Below are positions 11,821-23,179 of a stretch of 64,000 nt of DNA, one piece after another (the first letter of the stretch is position 1; each line of letters begins with the position of its first letter). This DNA is from Lepturacanthus savala (Eukaryota; Chordata; Actinopteri; Scombriformes; Trichiuridae): the NCBI GenBank assembly GCA_030544235.1, contig CM060478.1:4334227-4398226 (forward strand). The letters are read 5' to 3'. The translations under genes and the position numbers were made by a program. The notes below the pieces were generated by a model, which was given only the letters and a program-made list of their open reading frames with translations, ran no database searches and was not told the DNA's origin.

Positions 11821-12594
11821 CAGTATCAGGAGTAATGCATTACAAAAGTAATAAATTACTGTAATGCATTGTTTTTTGCTGTAACTCAGTAATGTGAGAC
11901 ATTACAGGAAAAAAAACGATAATATTTTGCTCTGCACAAATGTCAGTAACATGTATTACAACGTGTTTTAGCCTCGATTGAAGTGGTCGAATTTTCATAC
12001 AAATTCGCTAAAATAACCACAAGATCAGCAGCAGTTAAATGTTTGTGTAACCTGCTGAAACGTTGGATATCACATTCTCCAGTCAGGCACACGCTCACAT
12101 AAGGATCTGAAGAACATCGTAGTCAAATGCACTTTGTGTGCTCCACCTAAAGAACTGTCCACTTCCTGAAATAACAACAGTAATTTAACATTTACAGAGG
12201 TGCCATAGAAACATGAAGTTAGCAAGGAAGCAAGTGGAGCGTGAGAGTGGAGATAAAACCACAAAACCGACTAAATTAATGAGATTCTTCAACATCACGA
12301 GGTTGGAGACTTGTTGTTGACATGAAAACCACTTTCAACTGTGGAATCACCAGCTTTTTGAAAACTTGACAGCGAGATCCGGCAGTAATAATGACAAATG
12401 TGAGCTATATTTAGATTGCCAAATCCATATTATCCAGTTATTTTGGTGAGACTTAACTTAAAATGTATGCAATAGTAGTATAATGCCATGCATTACATTT
12501 TATATGCAGTAATATTGTAATGTAATGGATTACTTTGCCAGTAACAGATAATAAATAAAGCATTACAGTTTTGAAGTAACTTTGCCTGACACTG
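11821..12594 (+). mobile_element. hAT-derived element with TIRs, copy 2 (774 bp)
   Basis: Starts CAGTATCAGGAGTAATGC and ends AACTTTGCCTGACACTG, more decayed than copy 1 at 3734. The interior is colinear throughout: CGTTGGATATCACA, GTCAAATGCAC, TGTGTGCTCCAC, AACATTTACAGAGGTGCCAT and AGAGTGGAGATAAAACCACA occur in the same order. Flanking 8-mers TGAGAACA and CAAGAACC agree at 5 of 8 positions. It carries the same BED-finger relic. Confidence 0.85.
12122..12205 (+). pseudogene. BED zinc-finger relic of a hAT transposase, copy 2
   Basis: The plus strand reads VKCTLCAPPKELSTS and then a stop, followed in another frame by the NSNLTFTEVP-like end. It matches the relic at 4001-4085 and has the same missing second zinc-ligand pair, so the loss may predate the spread of this subfamily. 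Confidence 0.55.
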
Positions 12595-12939
12595 CAAGAA
12601 CCAACTGCCTCTGCAGTAACAGGGAGATGGGCCACTCTTCCACTGGGGGCTATTTTACAGTAGGATTAATTAAAACTCAACTTAACGTTTTAATTTGGAA
12701 TTTGGTCTTTACTCTAAATTAGATTAGATAAGAGGTTCCCTGGTTTGGGTCAGACTGATAATATTCATGCAAATGCAGCATAGGTGTGTTTTTTCTTGAT
12801 TCCCTGTAATTGCCTAAAGTCATTAGTGATTCAACATTTACATAGATTTTGGAAAGTGTTTTTTCCTTACTTTGTCAGGTCTTTACAGTACAAATAAATG
12901 TATAGGCGGGGGCAGCCTATTGAGTTATTGGTCCGGATC

Positions 12940-13125
12940 CGTCCACGCACACACATCATTCCCCTTCACGCCGCCCTCCGCCTGAGCCGCGCTGTATGTT
13001 CGCTGTCACATGGAGTAATGACCGCTGAAGGAGACGACCATCGGCCGTTTCAAACGCCACACATTCCCCCTGTGATCCATAACACACAGCGATTTTAATG
13101 CAGCGAGTAATTACAATATGCCCCG
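12940..13125. promoter_or_regulatory. Candidate conserved noncoding block
   Basis: High-complexity, CpG-containing sequence with homeodomain-like GAGTAATGACC, GATTTTAATGCAGC and GAGTAATTACAATATG. It differs sharply from the A/T-rich flanks and has no acceptable coding frame. Enhancer function is an inference. Confidence 0.3.
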
Positions 13126-13833
13126 GCCTGCTCGCCCGCCCGCTCGCTCGCTCTCTCACTTTTTCTCGTGCAAAAAAAAAAAAAAAAATAGTCACTGCAC
13201 AAACTCAAGGATGCATGTTCAAACCGCCACGTGCACACACACACACACGCGTGCACGGATGCAAATAGACAAAGCATAAACCAATTACATTTAGTAGCAA
13301 GTCCTAAAAGCTTACACAATGGAAAAAGCAATTCAATTTGAGCAGCCCGTAAAAATACTGTACGTCCTTTACATCGGCACCTGGCAATTTAAGATTATTG
13401 TTTGTAGTGTAAAGTGACACAAAACAGACTGCTGTAAAGTAAGAAGCCTGGCGGGTCTAATAAAGGGCAAATAAAGAACGTTATAGCAGGGGCAAAATTA
13501 CAAGACAATGTACATTTACCCAGTGTGCATTAGTGCAATAACTCATCTTCACTGCTCTGTTGTTCCACTTGGTTTTATTTCCCTGTTTCTTTTGTCCCCC
13601 ACTAAGCTGCTTCTTTTGATCCACTAGAACACTTTTAATGGGAAACATCTTTGATTTATGGAGGTACAGCAGTAATTTAGGATTTGCGATTTCATAAAGT
13701 TGAGGGACAGATGAACACGTCATGATACTCTGACTTTTAGTCTCTGTATACTGTAGTATGAGTCACCAATCCCACTCCTCAACAAAAAAGCAATAGATCA
13801 TAAAAATTCCTCAACACTTGTTATGAATGTTAC

Positions 13834-13894
13834 TTCCTTTCCCTGAGGAAACCTCCCAAAGGGATCAATAAAATCTTATCTATTTATCTATCAG
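13834..13894 (+). mobile_element. LINE 3'-tail fragment
   Basis: TTCCCTGAGGAAACCTCCCA, then AAGGGATCAATAAAATC and TTATCTATTTATCTATC. This is a plus-strand version of the non-LTR retrotransposon 3' end seen at 7122 and 44385, strongly 5'-truncated. Confidence 0.6.
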
Positions 13895-13977
13895 AAATCT
13901 CTGAAATTGGACACTCCTGTTAAAAATAGTTTTAAAGCTAAAAAAAAAGTTTTCTTTTTTTTCTTTTTTCCACAGGT

Positions 13978-14895
13978 GACACTAATACAAGAGAAGGCAC
14001 AACTATTGCAAGAGAACATATAACTATTGTGAGAGAATTCAAAACTATTATGAGGGAACACAAAGGCATCGTGAGGGAATGCATAACCTTCGCGAAGGAA
14101 CAGAAAATCATTGCAGGAGTAAGCGAAACTATCGCATGAGAATGCAAAACCATTGTGAGCAAATGCAAAACCATTGCAGGAGTAAGCAAAACTATTGCGA
14201 GAGAATACAGTTGAGACTGTGAGAAAACAGAAAACCTTGGCGAGGGAACCTAAAACCATTGAGAGGGTATGTAAAACCATTGCAAGAGAGCATAAAACTA
14301 TTGTGACAGAATGCAAAACTATTTCAAGGAAACACTATTGTGAGTGACCACAAAAGCATTATGAGGGAATGCATAACATTTGCAACAGAACACAAAACTA
14401 CTGCAAGGGAACACAAAACTATTGCAACAAAACAAAATTATTGTGACAGAACACAAAATTATTGCGACAGAACACAGAATTATTGCGACAGAACACAAAA
14501 CTATTGCGACAGAACACAAAACTATTGCGACAGAACACAAAACTATTGTGACAGAACATAAAACTATTGTGACAGAACACAAAACTATTGCAACAAAACA
14601 AAACTATTGTGACAGAACACAAAACTATTGCGACAGAACATAAAACTATTGCAACAAAACACAATTATTGCAACAAAACAAAATTATTTTGACAGAACAT
14701 AAAACTACTCCGACAGAACACAAAATTTTTGTGACAAAACACAAAACTATTGTGACAGAACACAAAACTATTGCGACAGAACACATAACTATTGTGAGAG
14801 AATGCAAAACTGTTGAGCAAACGCAAAACCACTGCAAGGGAATGCACAACTATTGCGAGGGAAGGCAATACTATCGTGAGGGAATGCAAAGATTG
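13978..14895. repeat. 21-bp minisatellite, about 40 units
   Basis: Tandem array with unit ACAAAACTATTGCGACAGA plus two bases (21 bp). The core at about 14436-14800 has units nearly identical apart from TTGCGA/TTGTGA/TTGCAA variants and occasional 4-5 bp deletions at AACAAAACA. The flanks (13978-14340 and 14800-14895) are diverged and of a second type, with AATGCAAAACCATTGC and GAGGGAA. Because 21 is divisible by 3 and the unit lacks stops in most frames, five of six frames stay open (heptads CDRTQNY, TEHKTIA and others). These frames are not genes. Confidence 0.95.
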
Positions 14896-14939
14896 ATCCA
14901 AAAAAATAATCTCTAATTGACCCCCAAGGGTCTCGGCAG

Positions 14940-15460
14940 GAATAAGATCAGACCTGCTAGTCTAACAGCTGAGGTGACTCTATGAGTATTTCCAGTATTT
15001 CTGCTGCCGTCCATCCTCTTCACTCCTTCTATCATTGTTCCTCTGTGCTCGTGCCTACTTTCCACAGCTTGAATAAACACCGCCAACTCTTTCATTAGCC
15101 CTCTCACCACAGCCTCTTTTTCACTCTGCGTGTCTTTCATCCCCTCGCACTCTGTCTCCGCGCGCCTCTGTTTAAACAGATGAATGTTATTAGAGCCAGT
15201 TTTAAATGACATTGGAAGTTTGTGTGTTTAATGACTCAGATAAAAGGCACAGTTATTATGTTTAAAGACAGGCCTTAATATGACGTCTCTGAGTGCTGCT
15301 CTGTGTACAGCATGGTGAGTGCGATCCTCCTGCCGACACAATCGGGTTTATTTTATCGCGCAGATTGTCAGATGATTGACTGTAATGCCTGGCTCATGGA
15401 GCGGGATCCACTACATCAACACCGGTGTGCCTCGCGGCCACAAAAGACATCTGTGTTCAC
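14940..15460. promoter_or_regulatory. Candidate conserved noncoding block
   Basis: Mixed-complexity sequence after the minisatellite. It has AATGTTATTAGAGCC, TTTAATGACTCAGATAAAAG and TTGTCAGATGATTGACTG, the last a MEIS (TGTCAG)/PBX (TGATTGAC) type composite. Open frames here lack recognisable domains. Function is inferred from motif density alone. Confidence 0.3.
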
Positions 15461-15833
15461 AATTTACTCATTACATTTAGTTATTTATTTATTTTTCTTG
15501 TGGATCCAGCCTGTCAAACTTGAATCTGTCTATCCCAAGTTGTGCATATTATATTAACTTTTGGTGATAGTAAAAATAAGTCACAGTGGTAATAGGTTGG
15601 TGTACTCAAATTACAGGGAACGAGCGTTGAATTTGTGTGGCCTTGTTCTCACCCAGTCTGGTGCTGTTGAGCTGTGGTCTCATAAATCAATGCCACATAT
15701 ACAGTAAAGGAGGCAGCAGCTAGCACTGCACAGGCTGTTAGATCACTTACTTTGAGCCTGACTCTTGTGTAAATGTAATATTTTTTCTTTATCTTCCATT
15801 AAGACAACTTGTATTGTAGGAAAGTGAATATCC

Positions 15834-15900
15834 ATGGATGGATGGATGGATAGATGGATAGATGGATAGATGGATAGATAGATAGATAGATAGATAGATG
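15834..15900. repeat. (GATG/GATA)n microsatellite
   Basis: Tetranucleotide tract that changes from GATG through alternating GATA-GATG to pure GATA, about 16 units. Confidence 0.95.
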
Positions 15901-17130
15901 TTAAGTGTTAATTATGCATACAATATGTGCAAAATATACACATATACTGTATGGTGGTTTATTTAAATTTGTTTATTTAAATAATAAATAAACAAATCTA
16001 ATAAAAACTTTTTTTCTGTTGGCGCAAAGGAAAAAATGCTAATTCTTTAGTGGTGAACAAGCAAGAAAAGTAGTGTGATTGAAAAGTTTTTTTAACAAAA
16101 AAAATAGTGTAAATTCATGAATTTGTCTTATATAACACAGACAAGAAGGAACAGGGCAGAGAAGAACCAGAGAAAAAGTCAATATCTGTTAACGTGTTTT
16201 ACATTTTGTACTTTGCTTTTCAAAATAAAAGTCCAAATAAGGACAGTGTGATCTCAGCTCCTCTAAACCTCTGATCCTAGATTCACCCCTGGTTTAAGTT
16301 TATCAAACATGCTTATCCAGCAGATACAGAGGAATATTAGAATCACTTGGAGATTTGTCTCCCACCCGTTGGCAAATTCATGTCCTCCACTCAATCACCT
16401 TTAAGCCTCACGATGCTCTCCACCAACATTGGAAGGAAATATCTGTCTCAAGCTGCTAACCTTTTGGACAGGTATTTTACAGCTTTGTCTTCATAAAAAT
16501 CAGCCTGCTGCACCTGGAAACAGCCGGACTGGACCCAACAGTAAAGTCGTGGACTGTTATAAGCAAAACAATGAGCTGCGAAATGTTGAAAGATATATAG
16601 GCCTTTGTATAAAAACAGATGAATAGCAGATTTTAAAGTGAGGTCATGTCATGAAACCGCACTCGGGTTTGTTTTTTGATCCAAAATGGAAGAAAGTAGC
16701 TAAGTGTTTTAAGCCAGAAATCACAGCAACAAGCCAAGTTACCTAAGTCACTGGCATTGGTCAACAGCTCCATCCACGCCAGCAGATATATAATGGTCAT
16801 TTACTGCTACGGTACAGCACAAATATTTCCAGTTTCCTGTCTAACTTTGGCTGGAGCGTGACAAAACGTCTTTTTATTTGTGCAATCTTACTTTGAGGTC
16901 ATTCTAGTTCAAATCCAAGCTTCATAATCTCATCAGTGACAATTAGTTCCCAACTTTCTAAGAACTAAGAGCTGCAGAAAAAGGAGCAGTCATGTGTTCG
17001 GGTCAGTGAGAGTCACAAGGCTGTGCCTTGAATGCCCAGCGTGAACCCAGCATCGCCCTTGGGTCCTTCGCCCCCAAGTGCCTGGTCACTTTTCACGGAA
17101 CAGGCTTTGGAAAACAGAGAGATGCTGTCT
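15901..17130. other. Unique noncoding DNA
   Basis: A/T-rich, with no coding, tandem or transposon structure recognised. Confidence 0.5.
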
Positions 17131-17139
17131 GGATGCCTT

Positions 17140-17295
17140 CTGGGGAAATATTCGGAACAGATTTGTTGATTTATGATCATTGGTCAAACCCGTGATGGTA
17201 TAAATTTGACTAAAGCGGGGAAAGATAGAGCTCAGATCATAAATCAGTCTCGAGTTCAATGGAATCAGCAACATTTTTCTTTGAGGGGGAAAGAT
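17140..17295. promoter_or_regulatory. Candidate regulatory block with short inverted repeat
   Basis: GATTTATGATC at 17168-17178 is repeated as its exact reverse complement GATCATAAATC at 17235-17245. TGGTCAAACCC lies between. It looks like a pair of identical homeodomain/HNF-type sites in opposite orientation. Significance cannot be judged from one sequence. Confidence 0.25.
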
Positions 17296-18090
17296 TAATT
17301 ATAATGGCTCATTCACTAATAAAGCACATCGCTATAGCACATTTTAAGAATTAGCCTTTCTTCCTGTTCAGTCATTTTTATAACATTAAAGGACACTTTG
17401 AATTGTGACAATGACATTATTTATTTTTACATGTTCACCCTGGAACTACACCTTCAACATTGATTGTTTTCCATAAATGTGGCTAATTTAACACTAATAT
17501 GCAGTGCGAAAAAACACATAGATCAGGGTAAACCGCATGATCCTATGAAAAGTGAACACAGGCAAAAACCTCCTGGAATTAAAATTGTGATAAACTGCTC
17601 ATCATCTGGGACAACTTGCATGTCAGGGTGAGGTGCACACAGGCGAAAACCGATGATTTCTGTCCGTTTAACATGTGTTTGTCCTTAAGAAGTAGTAGCA
17701 AAACAAGATAAAATGGTTCATGGAAGAGATTCAGACTGGAAAGTCTCCTGTGTAAAGTTATTGCAGATTTATTTGCAGTTTAAAGGTAATTCGTAAGAAA
17801 CCGCCTGTTAAATGGAACGTTAACTGTTTGTGTACCATAATAGTAACAAAATTAATATCTATAAACGAATGCAGAATGTAGATTTCATGCAAAATGATAT
17901 TCAATTTGAGAATTAATGTAACTGGAATCAGTATAAAAATTATGGTTGGTCAATGATTACAAATTGTAATCATGACTAATCAATCACACACAAAATCCAA
18001 TAATAAATTGAAAAGTAGTGTATAGTGCACTTTTATTTTAAATACCATTTGGATGAAAGTGCCTTAACAGTCTGAACATTGTAATCAAAC
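17296..18090. other. Unique A/T-rich DNA
   Basis: No recognisable gene or repeat structure. Confidence 0.5.

Positions 18091-18092
<2 letters not shown>

Positions 18093-18175
<83 letters not shown>
18093..18175. repeat. (TA)41 microsatellite
   Basis: Perfect 83-bp TA tract, self-complementary and able to extrude a cruciform. The Tyr/Ile repeat frames across it are artefacts. Confidence 0.97.
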
Positions 18176-18177
<2 letters not shown>

Positions 18178-18369
18178 GGAGAAAATGTCCAGTGTGGTGA
18201 ACAACAGAAACAGCTGGATCTAACCTTACCATGTGGGATGAGTCTGTGAAGTCCATGTTTACCTGCAACGGGTCTGAAGCTCCTAAACACTGTGTGTTGC
18301 ATTTAGCTGATATTTCCCACTGAAGTTCTCCACTCATCAGAGAATTCAACAGTGCAGTGGTTACTAATA

Positions 18370-18710
18370 ACTTTGGCTCTGCAACATCTGAAAGAATTTT
18401 TAAATGAAAATGACCATGTAAAAAGTTCTGTTCTCTTCGGACTTTTACAAAATAGAAGCCGCCGAGCGAAGGGCATTTACAATGATGAAAGAAATAATAA
18501 AAATGCGTTAATGCAGGATAAAATAATAAAATCAGATCTGATATCTTTTGGTTCTGTTGACTGCACCATTTGAAAGAACTTTAAAATATAAATGATGGTA
18601 AAAAGTTCTGTTCGCTTCTCGAGACTTTAGCAAAATAAAAGCCACTGAGCGACAAACATTTACAATGACGAAAGAAATAAAAAAGAATGTTGAGTCATGA
18701 ATCATGAGTT
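18370..18710 (+). repeat. Diverged tandem duplication, about 182-bp period
   Basis: About 18370-18530 recurs at 18548-18710. Shared blocks in order: CTGAAAGAA / TTGAAAGAA, GTAAAAAGTTCTGTTC, GACTTT then CAAAATA, AGCC, GAGCGA, CATTTACAATGA and GAAAGAAATAA. The two units differ by many substitutions and small indels, so the event is old. Confidence 0.8.
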
Positions 18711-19088
18711 TGCACAATGATAATGTGTTAATTGTAATATATGAAAAAGTGGATATGCAACCACCAAGAAACAGTTGCCCCGACCCCGAATTGACAGAAT
18801 TAATCATGGAACAGGTCTTATAGATTTTGTGATTTTTGTTTCCTTTAGTTTCTATATTTGCTTTTAAACACCATCAGAGTCCTTGTAGAGAGCTTCTCGC
18901 TGGCGGGCGTGGAGGAAACGGATCCCATTCGTCATTTCATTTCTGCGTCCTGATTGTCTCGGACTGCACAAGGTTCCAGAAAGTGGATCACACGAGCCCC
19001 CTACTGTAACCTCCAGCCACCACTGGGCCATGTATAATAATACATGAAAGATTAAGAAGCGTCGTATGGCTCCCCCCCCCTTGTCATA

Positions 19089-19089
<1 letters not shown>

Positions 19090-19125
<36 letters not shown>

Positions 19126-19130
19126 AACAC
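19090..19130. repeat. (CA)n microsatellite
   Basis: About 16 perfect CA units, then GCACAAACAC. It follows a run of nine Cs. Confidence 0.95.
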
Positions 19131-19508
19131 ATCTGCCTGTACCTGCAACACCCTTTGCACTCTCATCTGCATATCCCTTGCTCTGCACTATAAATTCCAC
19201 CAGAAACAGGCACTTATACTTTCATAAATCTCCTCCTTGTCACTTTCAAATTACAGAGATTTATTCACAGAAGAACAGGCCTGAACAGAGTCGAGAGAAC
19301 AAGGGAGAGTATAGAGAAGAAGAAGAAAAAAAAAACACTCATGTCTTTATGACCCGTCACAGCAGTGTGGGGGGATTTGCAGTTGACGAGTGTGTTTGTT
19401 GTGTGGAAGTGCATATGCAGCTATGTATGTTTCCACTGTAGTGTGTGTACATAAATATAATGTTTATGCCTCAAGTGGGAGTCCCCTTAAGCAGCAGACA
19501 TTAATTTT

Positions 19509-19537
19509 GTGAGTGTGTGTGTGTATGTGTGTGTGTC
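19509..19537. repeat. (GT)n microsatellite
   Basis: Short GT tract with a single TATG interruption. Confidence 0.85.
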
Positions 19538-19739
19538 AGTCACTTCACTGTGTCAAAGTGTGCTCAAGTGTTCCCTGTTGAGTCGGAGGAAAGACGCTGT
19601 AAGGAAAAACAAGACGAAAAAAAAATGTTCCCAACGTTAGCCAATGTTGAAACTTATGGATTCGGTTCCAGAAAATCGTCATTCGAAATCACATTGACGT
19701 TTGTAATAATGCTAAAAAAAAAAAAAAAATCTTAAAAAT

Positions 19740-20160
19740 CCAGCTGTGGAACACATAACCTTGAAAACCGACGCACAAGTTGCGAGAGACCCGAAGCTGG
19801 AGAAAATAGCAGGTGAGCCAACTGTCAATCAAAGCTGTCAGTCTCCGCCCACACATCCCACATCAAAGCTGCAGTGAGTCCTAGCCGTATTAACGGGGTA
19901 ATAATTTCCAAAATGACCACCGGTACACGTATTAAAGGGCCTGAATTCAGCAAATGAGACCACAAAGACTCAGTAATTCTAGAGAAAAGTTGATTTTTTT
20001 TTTTTTCAATATGAGTCAGTAGGAGCAGCTACAAGCTGTGGGTGGTGATTCCATATTGGATTCAGACCTAAAGAGGCTCTATTACGGAACAAATCACTTT
20101 TTCAGCCCTTGTGTGTGCAAATATTTCAAGATGGTGCCTTATCATTTTCCCACAGGAAGT
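19740..20160. other. Possible decayed interspersed repeat
   Basis: The phrases GTTGCGAGAGACCCGAAGC, CTGTCAATCAAAGCTGTCAG, TCTCCGCCCACACATCCCAC and CTATTACGGAACAAATCAC resemble widespread teleost repeat sequence. I saw no second copy in the window, no ends and no coding frame, so the class is unknown. Confidence 0.25.
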
Positions 20161-21490
20161 CACATGTCAGAACATGTTTTTTACAATATTGTTTTTAGAG
20201 CTTTTTAGTTGTTGGATCATGTTGTTGGGAATTTGCCTCCGTATATGATTAATCAAAGTAGAATTTTATTAAGTTTTGTTTAGATTTTTATTTTATTTTC
20301 TGCCATGTATGACAACATTGTCACTGTGGAATTTCAATTAATTAGGTATATTATAAACTCATAATTCATTTGTATATGTGAAATATTTTAATGTGTACTT
20401 ATGTATTGACAGAACTCAACCAGAACTCATAAAAACGGCATTTAATGGCAAAACTATGTACATTTTTAAAAAATAATTAGAGTAGCATTAATAAAAACAA
20501 AAAAAAAATATGATAACTTAGGTGATGGAAGGATCTTGTAAATGAGATATATACAAAAATAAAAAACAAATAACAATAAGGTTTCTATTTTTGAAGAAAA
20601 GAAAAGAAAGAACCATTTACTCACACACTCAAACCTATGAAACCCAAACCTTTAAAAAAGAATTTAAAAAATGGTGCTGTAGGATCATGTCATATTTTAA
20701 TAACAAGCACCAGAGTGCAATTTTTCCAGATTCAGATTTTGTAAATTTGCCCCCCCCCCCCAACAATAGCAGCTGGGTGAGCTGCTGCTTAGTGCTGCTG
20801 CACTTATTTCAGTGATCAATGGAGACAGAGGTTCGTACTGTCTGTGTGACCTCAGTGTGCAGCAGCAGCCGCCTGGAGACTGGTGTGGATGTGTTTTGTC
20901 TTTGAAGATAAGCTGGCGACTGTGCGACTTGTGTGTTTGAGACCAGGACACGACGTCCCTGTGCCGGAGCTATTTTTCTGTCAACAATCTGAAGTCTGTA
21001 TCTGATGTATGTGTCTAGTGTCCGGCGTCTTCGCCTCGGTACATTTGAGGTCTTGATCCAGCTCCGCTGAAGGATTCTACTTTGTAATTTCTCTCTCTGA
21101 TGATGTTTTTTTTTTTTTTTTTTCAGTATGCTTAAAGAAATACATGAAAGGCAGCATTTGTTTAAAAGACAGTTTGTTCATTACCTTCACCAGTGAAGCA
21201 TAAATTTCTGTGACAGCCCGTTTCAAGACCTTAGATAACAGAGATTACAGCTAAAAAGCTGGAAAAAAGGTTTAGGTACAAATGCTGTTCTGCTGCATTT
21301 TCACAAAAGCTGTATGTTTTTCTACAGTAATTTCTAATTAAAGGTGATTTAGATGCATTTATTTTTGCAGACGTATCTTGCCACCCGGATATAGTTATTT
21401 TCTAAACATTTGATATTTAGGATTTAAAATCTGAATATTGATGTCACTAGTCTACAAATTTAATACTGTCCGAGAACAGCTGACAGAGTT
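20160..21490. other. Unique noncoding DNA with homopolymer runs
   Basis: Contains a C run near 20751-20761, a T run at 21105-21123 and an A-rich segment at 20400-20600. Nothing gene-like was recognised. Confidence 0.5.
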
Positions 21491-21499
21491 GCCAAGCAA

Positions 21500-21995
21500 A
21501 AAATTCCCCCCAAAAATCTTTGTAAATGCAAATAAATAATTTTGAAAATGAAAGAAATGTTTAATAAACACACAACACAAGCGCTGTTAAATGTAAAACA
21601 ATGCCCCCCTCTATTTCTCAAAGTGGTTTTGTCCAGATGCTGTTTTCCAGTGGGCGGGGCCAGTGGCTAGCTGCAAATTTTGACAGTCAGCTAGTAGCTA
21701 GCTACGTGGAAGAAACCAATCAAACTAATACATAGAGGCCAGTAAGTCATTTATCACAAGACTTGTTTGAAATTAGTCCAAAATCATTTAAGATCAGCCA
21801 TAATGATCGTTAACAAGCTTAAACGATGGAAGTTACCATAGCGACCGCAACTACAGGGAGGAGGGAACAGGGAAAAAATCTTCTCCAAAATGTTCTCCAT
21901 GAAAGATTTTCTCATCTCATTTCTCAAGTATATGAATAAATATGGAACATTGCTATAATGACTATTATTACTTTGAATAACATTGTTTAAAACAA
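21500..21995 (+). repeat. Dispersed repeat, copy 2
   Basis: Colinear with 10617-11035, except for an extra segment of about 130 bp near 21806-21935 (ACGATGGAAGTTACC ... TCATTTCTCAAGTATATG). Ancestral state is unknown, so this is either an insertion here or a deletion in copy 1. Confidence 0.8.
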
Positions 21996-22099
21996 TGAAC
22001 ATGCTGAGGGCTCAAACCTGTTAAGAAGAGAGAAAACAAGATTGGGCCAAATCAAAGTTTGCGTGTGTTTGTTTATAAATGAATGAGTTTTGGCCAATA

Positions 22100-22345
22100 T
22101 TCTGATCTGATAAGTGATAGTACTGGGATTTCCTGAGGGTCTGTGAACGTGTCTTGGACTAAGACACTGCAGCTAGAGTGGTTCTCCTTTAAAATAAGAC
22201 AAATTGGTAAGCTTTGTGAACTTTTCTAACACAGTAGCCACAGTAGCCTTTGTTAGCATGAGGACCAAGTAGCAGCTAAACTGGCTAATGGCTTAGCGCG
22301 TAGTTTTTGAGAGACTTTACAATATTATGCTTGTGGGGATATGGA
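22100..22345 (+). repeat. Dispersed repeat II, copy 1
   Basis: Shares with 45381-45560, in order, TGATAGT(A/G)CTGGGATTTCC, then TGAGGGT, TGTGAACGTGTCTTGGA, AGTAGCAGCTAAA, GCTAATG and TTTTTGAGAGA. This copy is about 60 bp longer in the middle. It follows dispersed repeat copy 2 by 100 bp, so the two may be parts of one larger element. Confidence 0.7.
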
Positions 22346-22534
22346 ATGTTGTTGTTTTTTTGTTTGTTTTGTTTTGTTTAAATATTATTCAGCTGCCTTA
22401 ACTATAAAGTGCTGAGATTTTCGCCCGTAATCATGTAACAGAGAACGAACGACCACCCGAACCGCCTAAAAACAACACAACAGCTACATGTGCCTAATCC
22501 CACATGACTGAGTGTCTGCGTGCTGTAGAACCGT

Positions 22535-22910
22535 CACGTGGACTCACCTCCCTTCACTTTTAATGAAACACATATGGTGAATTATTTCATAGCTACTCGC
22601 GGCCTCGTGACCAGACCTCCCTCGTCCGCCGCCTCTGCCCTTATCTGCATCGCTGTGGCTCCTCTCGCCCTCCGCGTCTTGTCTCCTTTTTCTTCTTCTG
22701 TCACTTTGTCAGATGTGTTATGCAGTTTGGTTAAATGAAGAGACCTTTGAAGTTGTAGTTAGTGAGCCGGCAGCTCTGCTCTCCTTTGTCCTCTCTCTCT
22801 CTCACTGTAGGGGAAGACTGTGATTCATGTACTGCTTGTGAAGACCACCATTAATTTCATGTAATACAGCTTTTATCTCCCTCTCTGGGCGCGCTATCGC
22901 CTCCATTTCC
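22535..22910. promoter_or_regulatory. Candidate conserved noncoding block
   Basis: Contains TCACTTTTAATGAAACACAT, GGTGAATTATTTCATAGC and, further on, CACCATTAATTTCATGTAAT, with intervening pyrimidine tracts. The 66-aa frame at 22538 has no recognisable domain. The call is from motif density only. Confidence 0.25.
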
Positions 22911-23179
22911 TCTCTTTCTGACTGTCTCTATACCTCACTTTCTTTCATTCGGCGTCCTCTCGGACTCTCGTTCCCTCACTCTTCTCCTGCTCTCTCTCCT
23001 CCTCGCTCAGACGGGTTCGTGACATCTTCGTACGCCCTGTTTTTCAGCGTCTGTCGTGAGCATTAACGTTTCCTGTCAAGTTACAGTATCTTGATTTTAT
23101 CGAGATGTTGCCGTCATCAGTTATAACCATTTTCATTATAATATCATTGCTCATTACCTTCACATTTGTCTAAATTATT

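Noticed and set aside
13978..14895. CRISPR-like array
   Set aside because: The units are contiguous with no unique spacers, there are no cas genes, and the DNA is vertebrate.
13891..14916. Several 70-140 aa repeat proteins on both strands
   Set aside because: The 21-bp minisatellite unit has no stop in five frames, so the open frames follow from unit length and not from selection.
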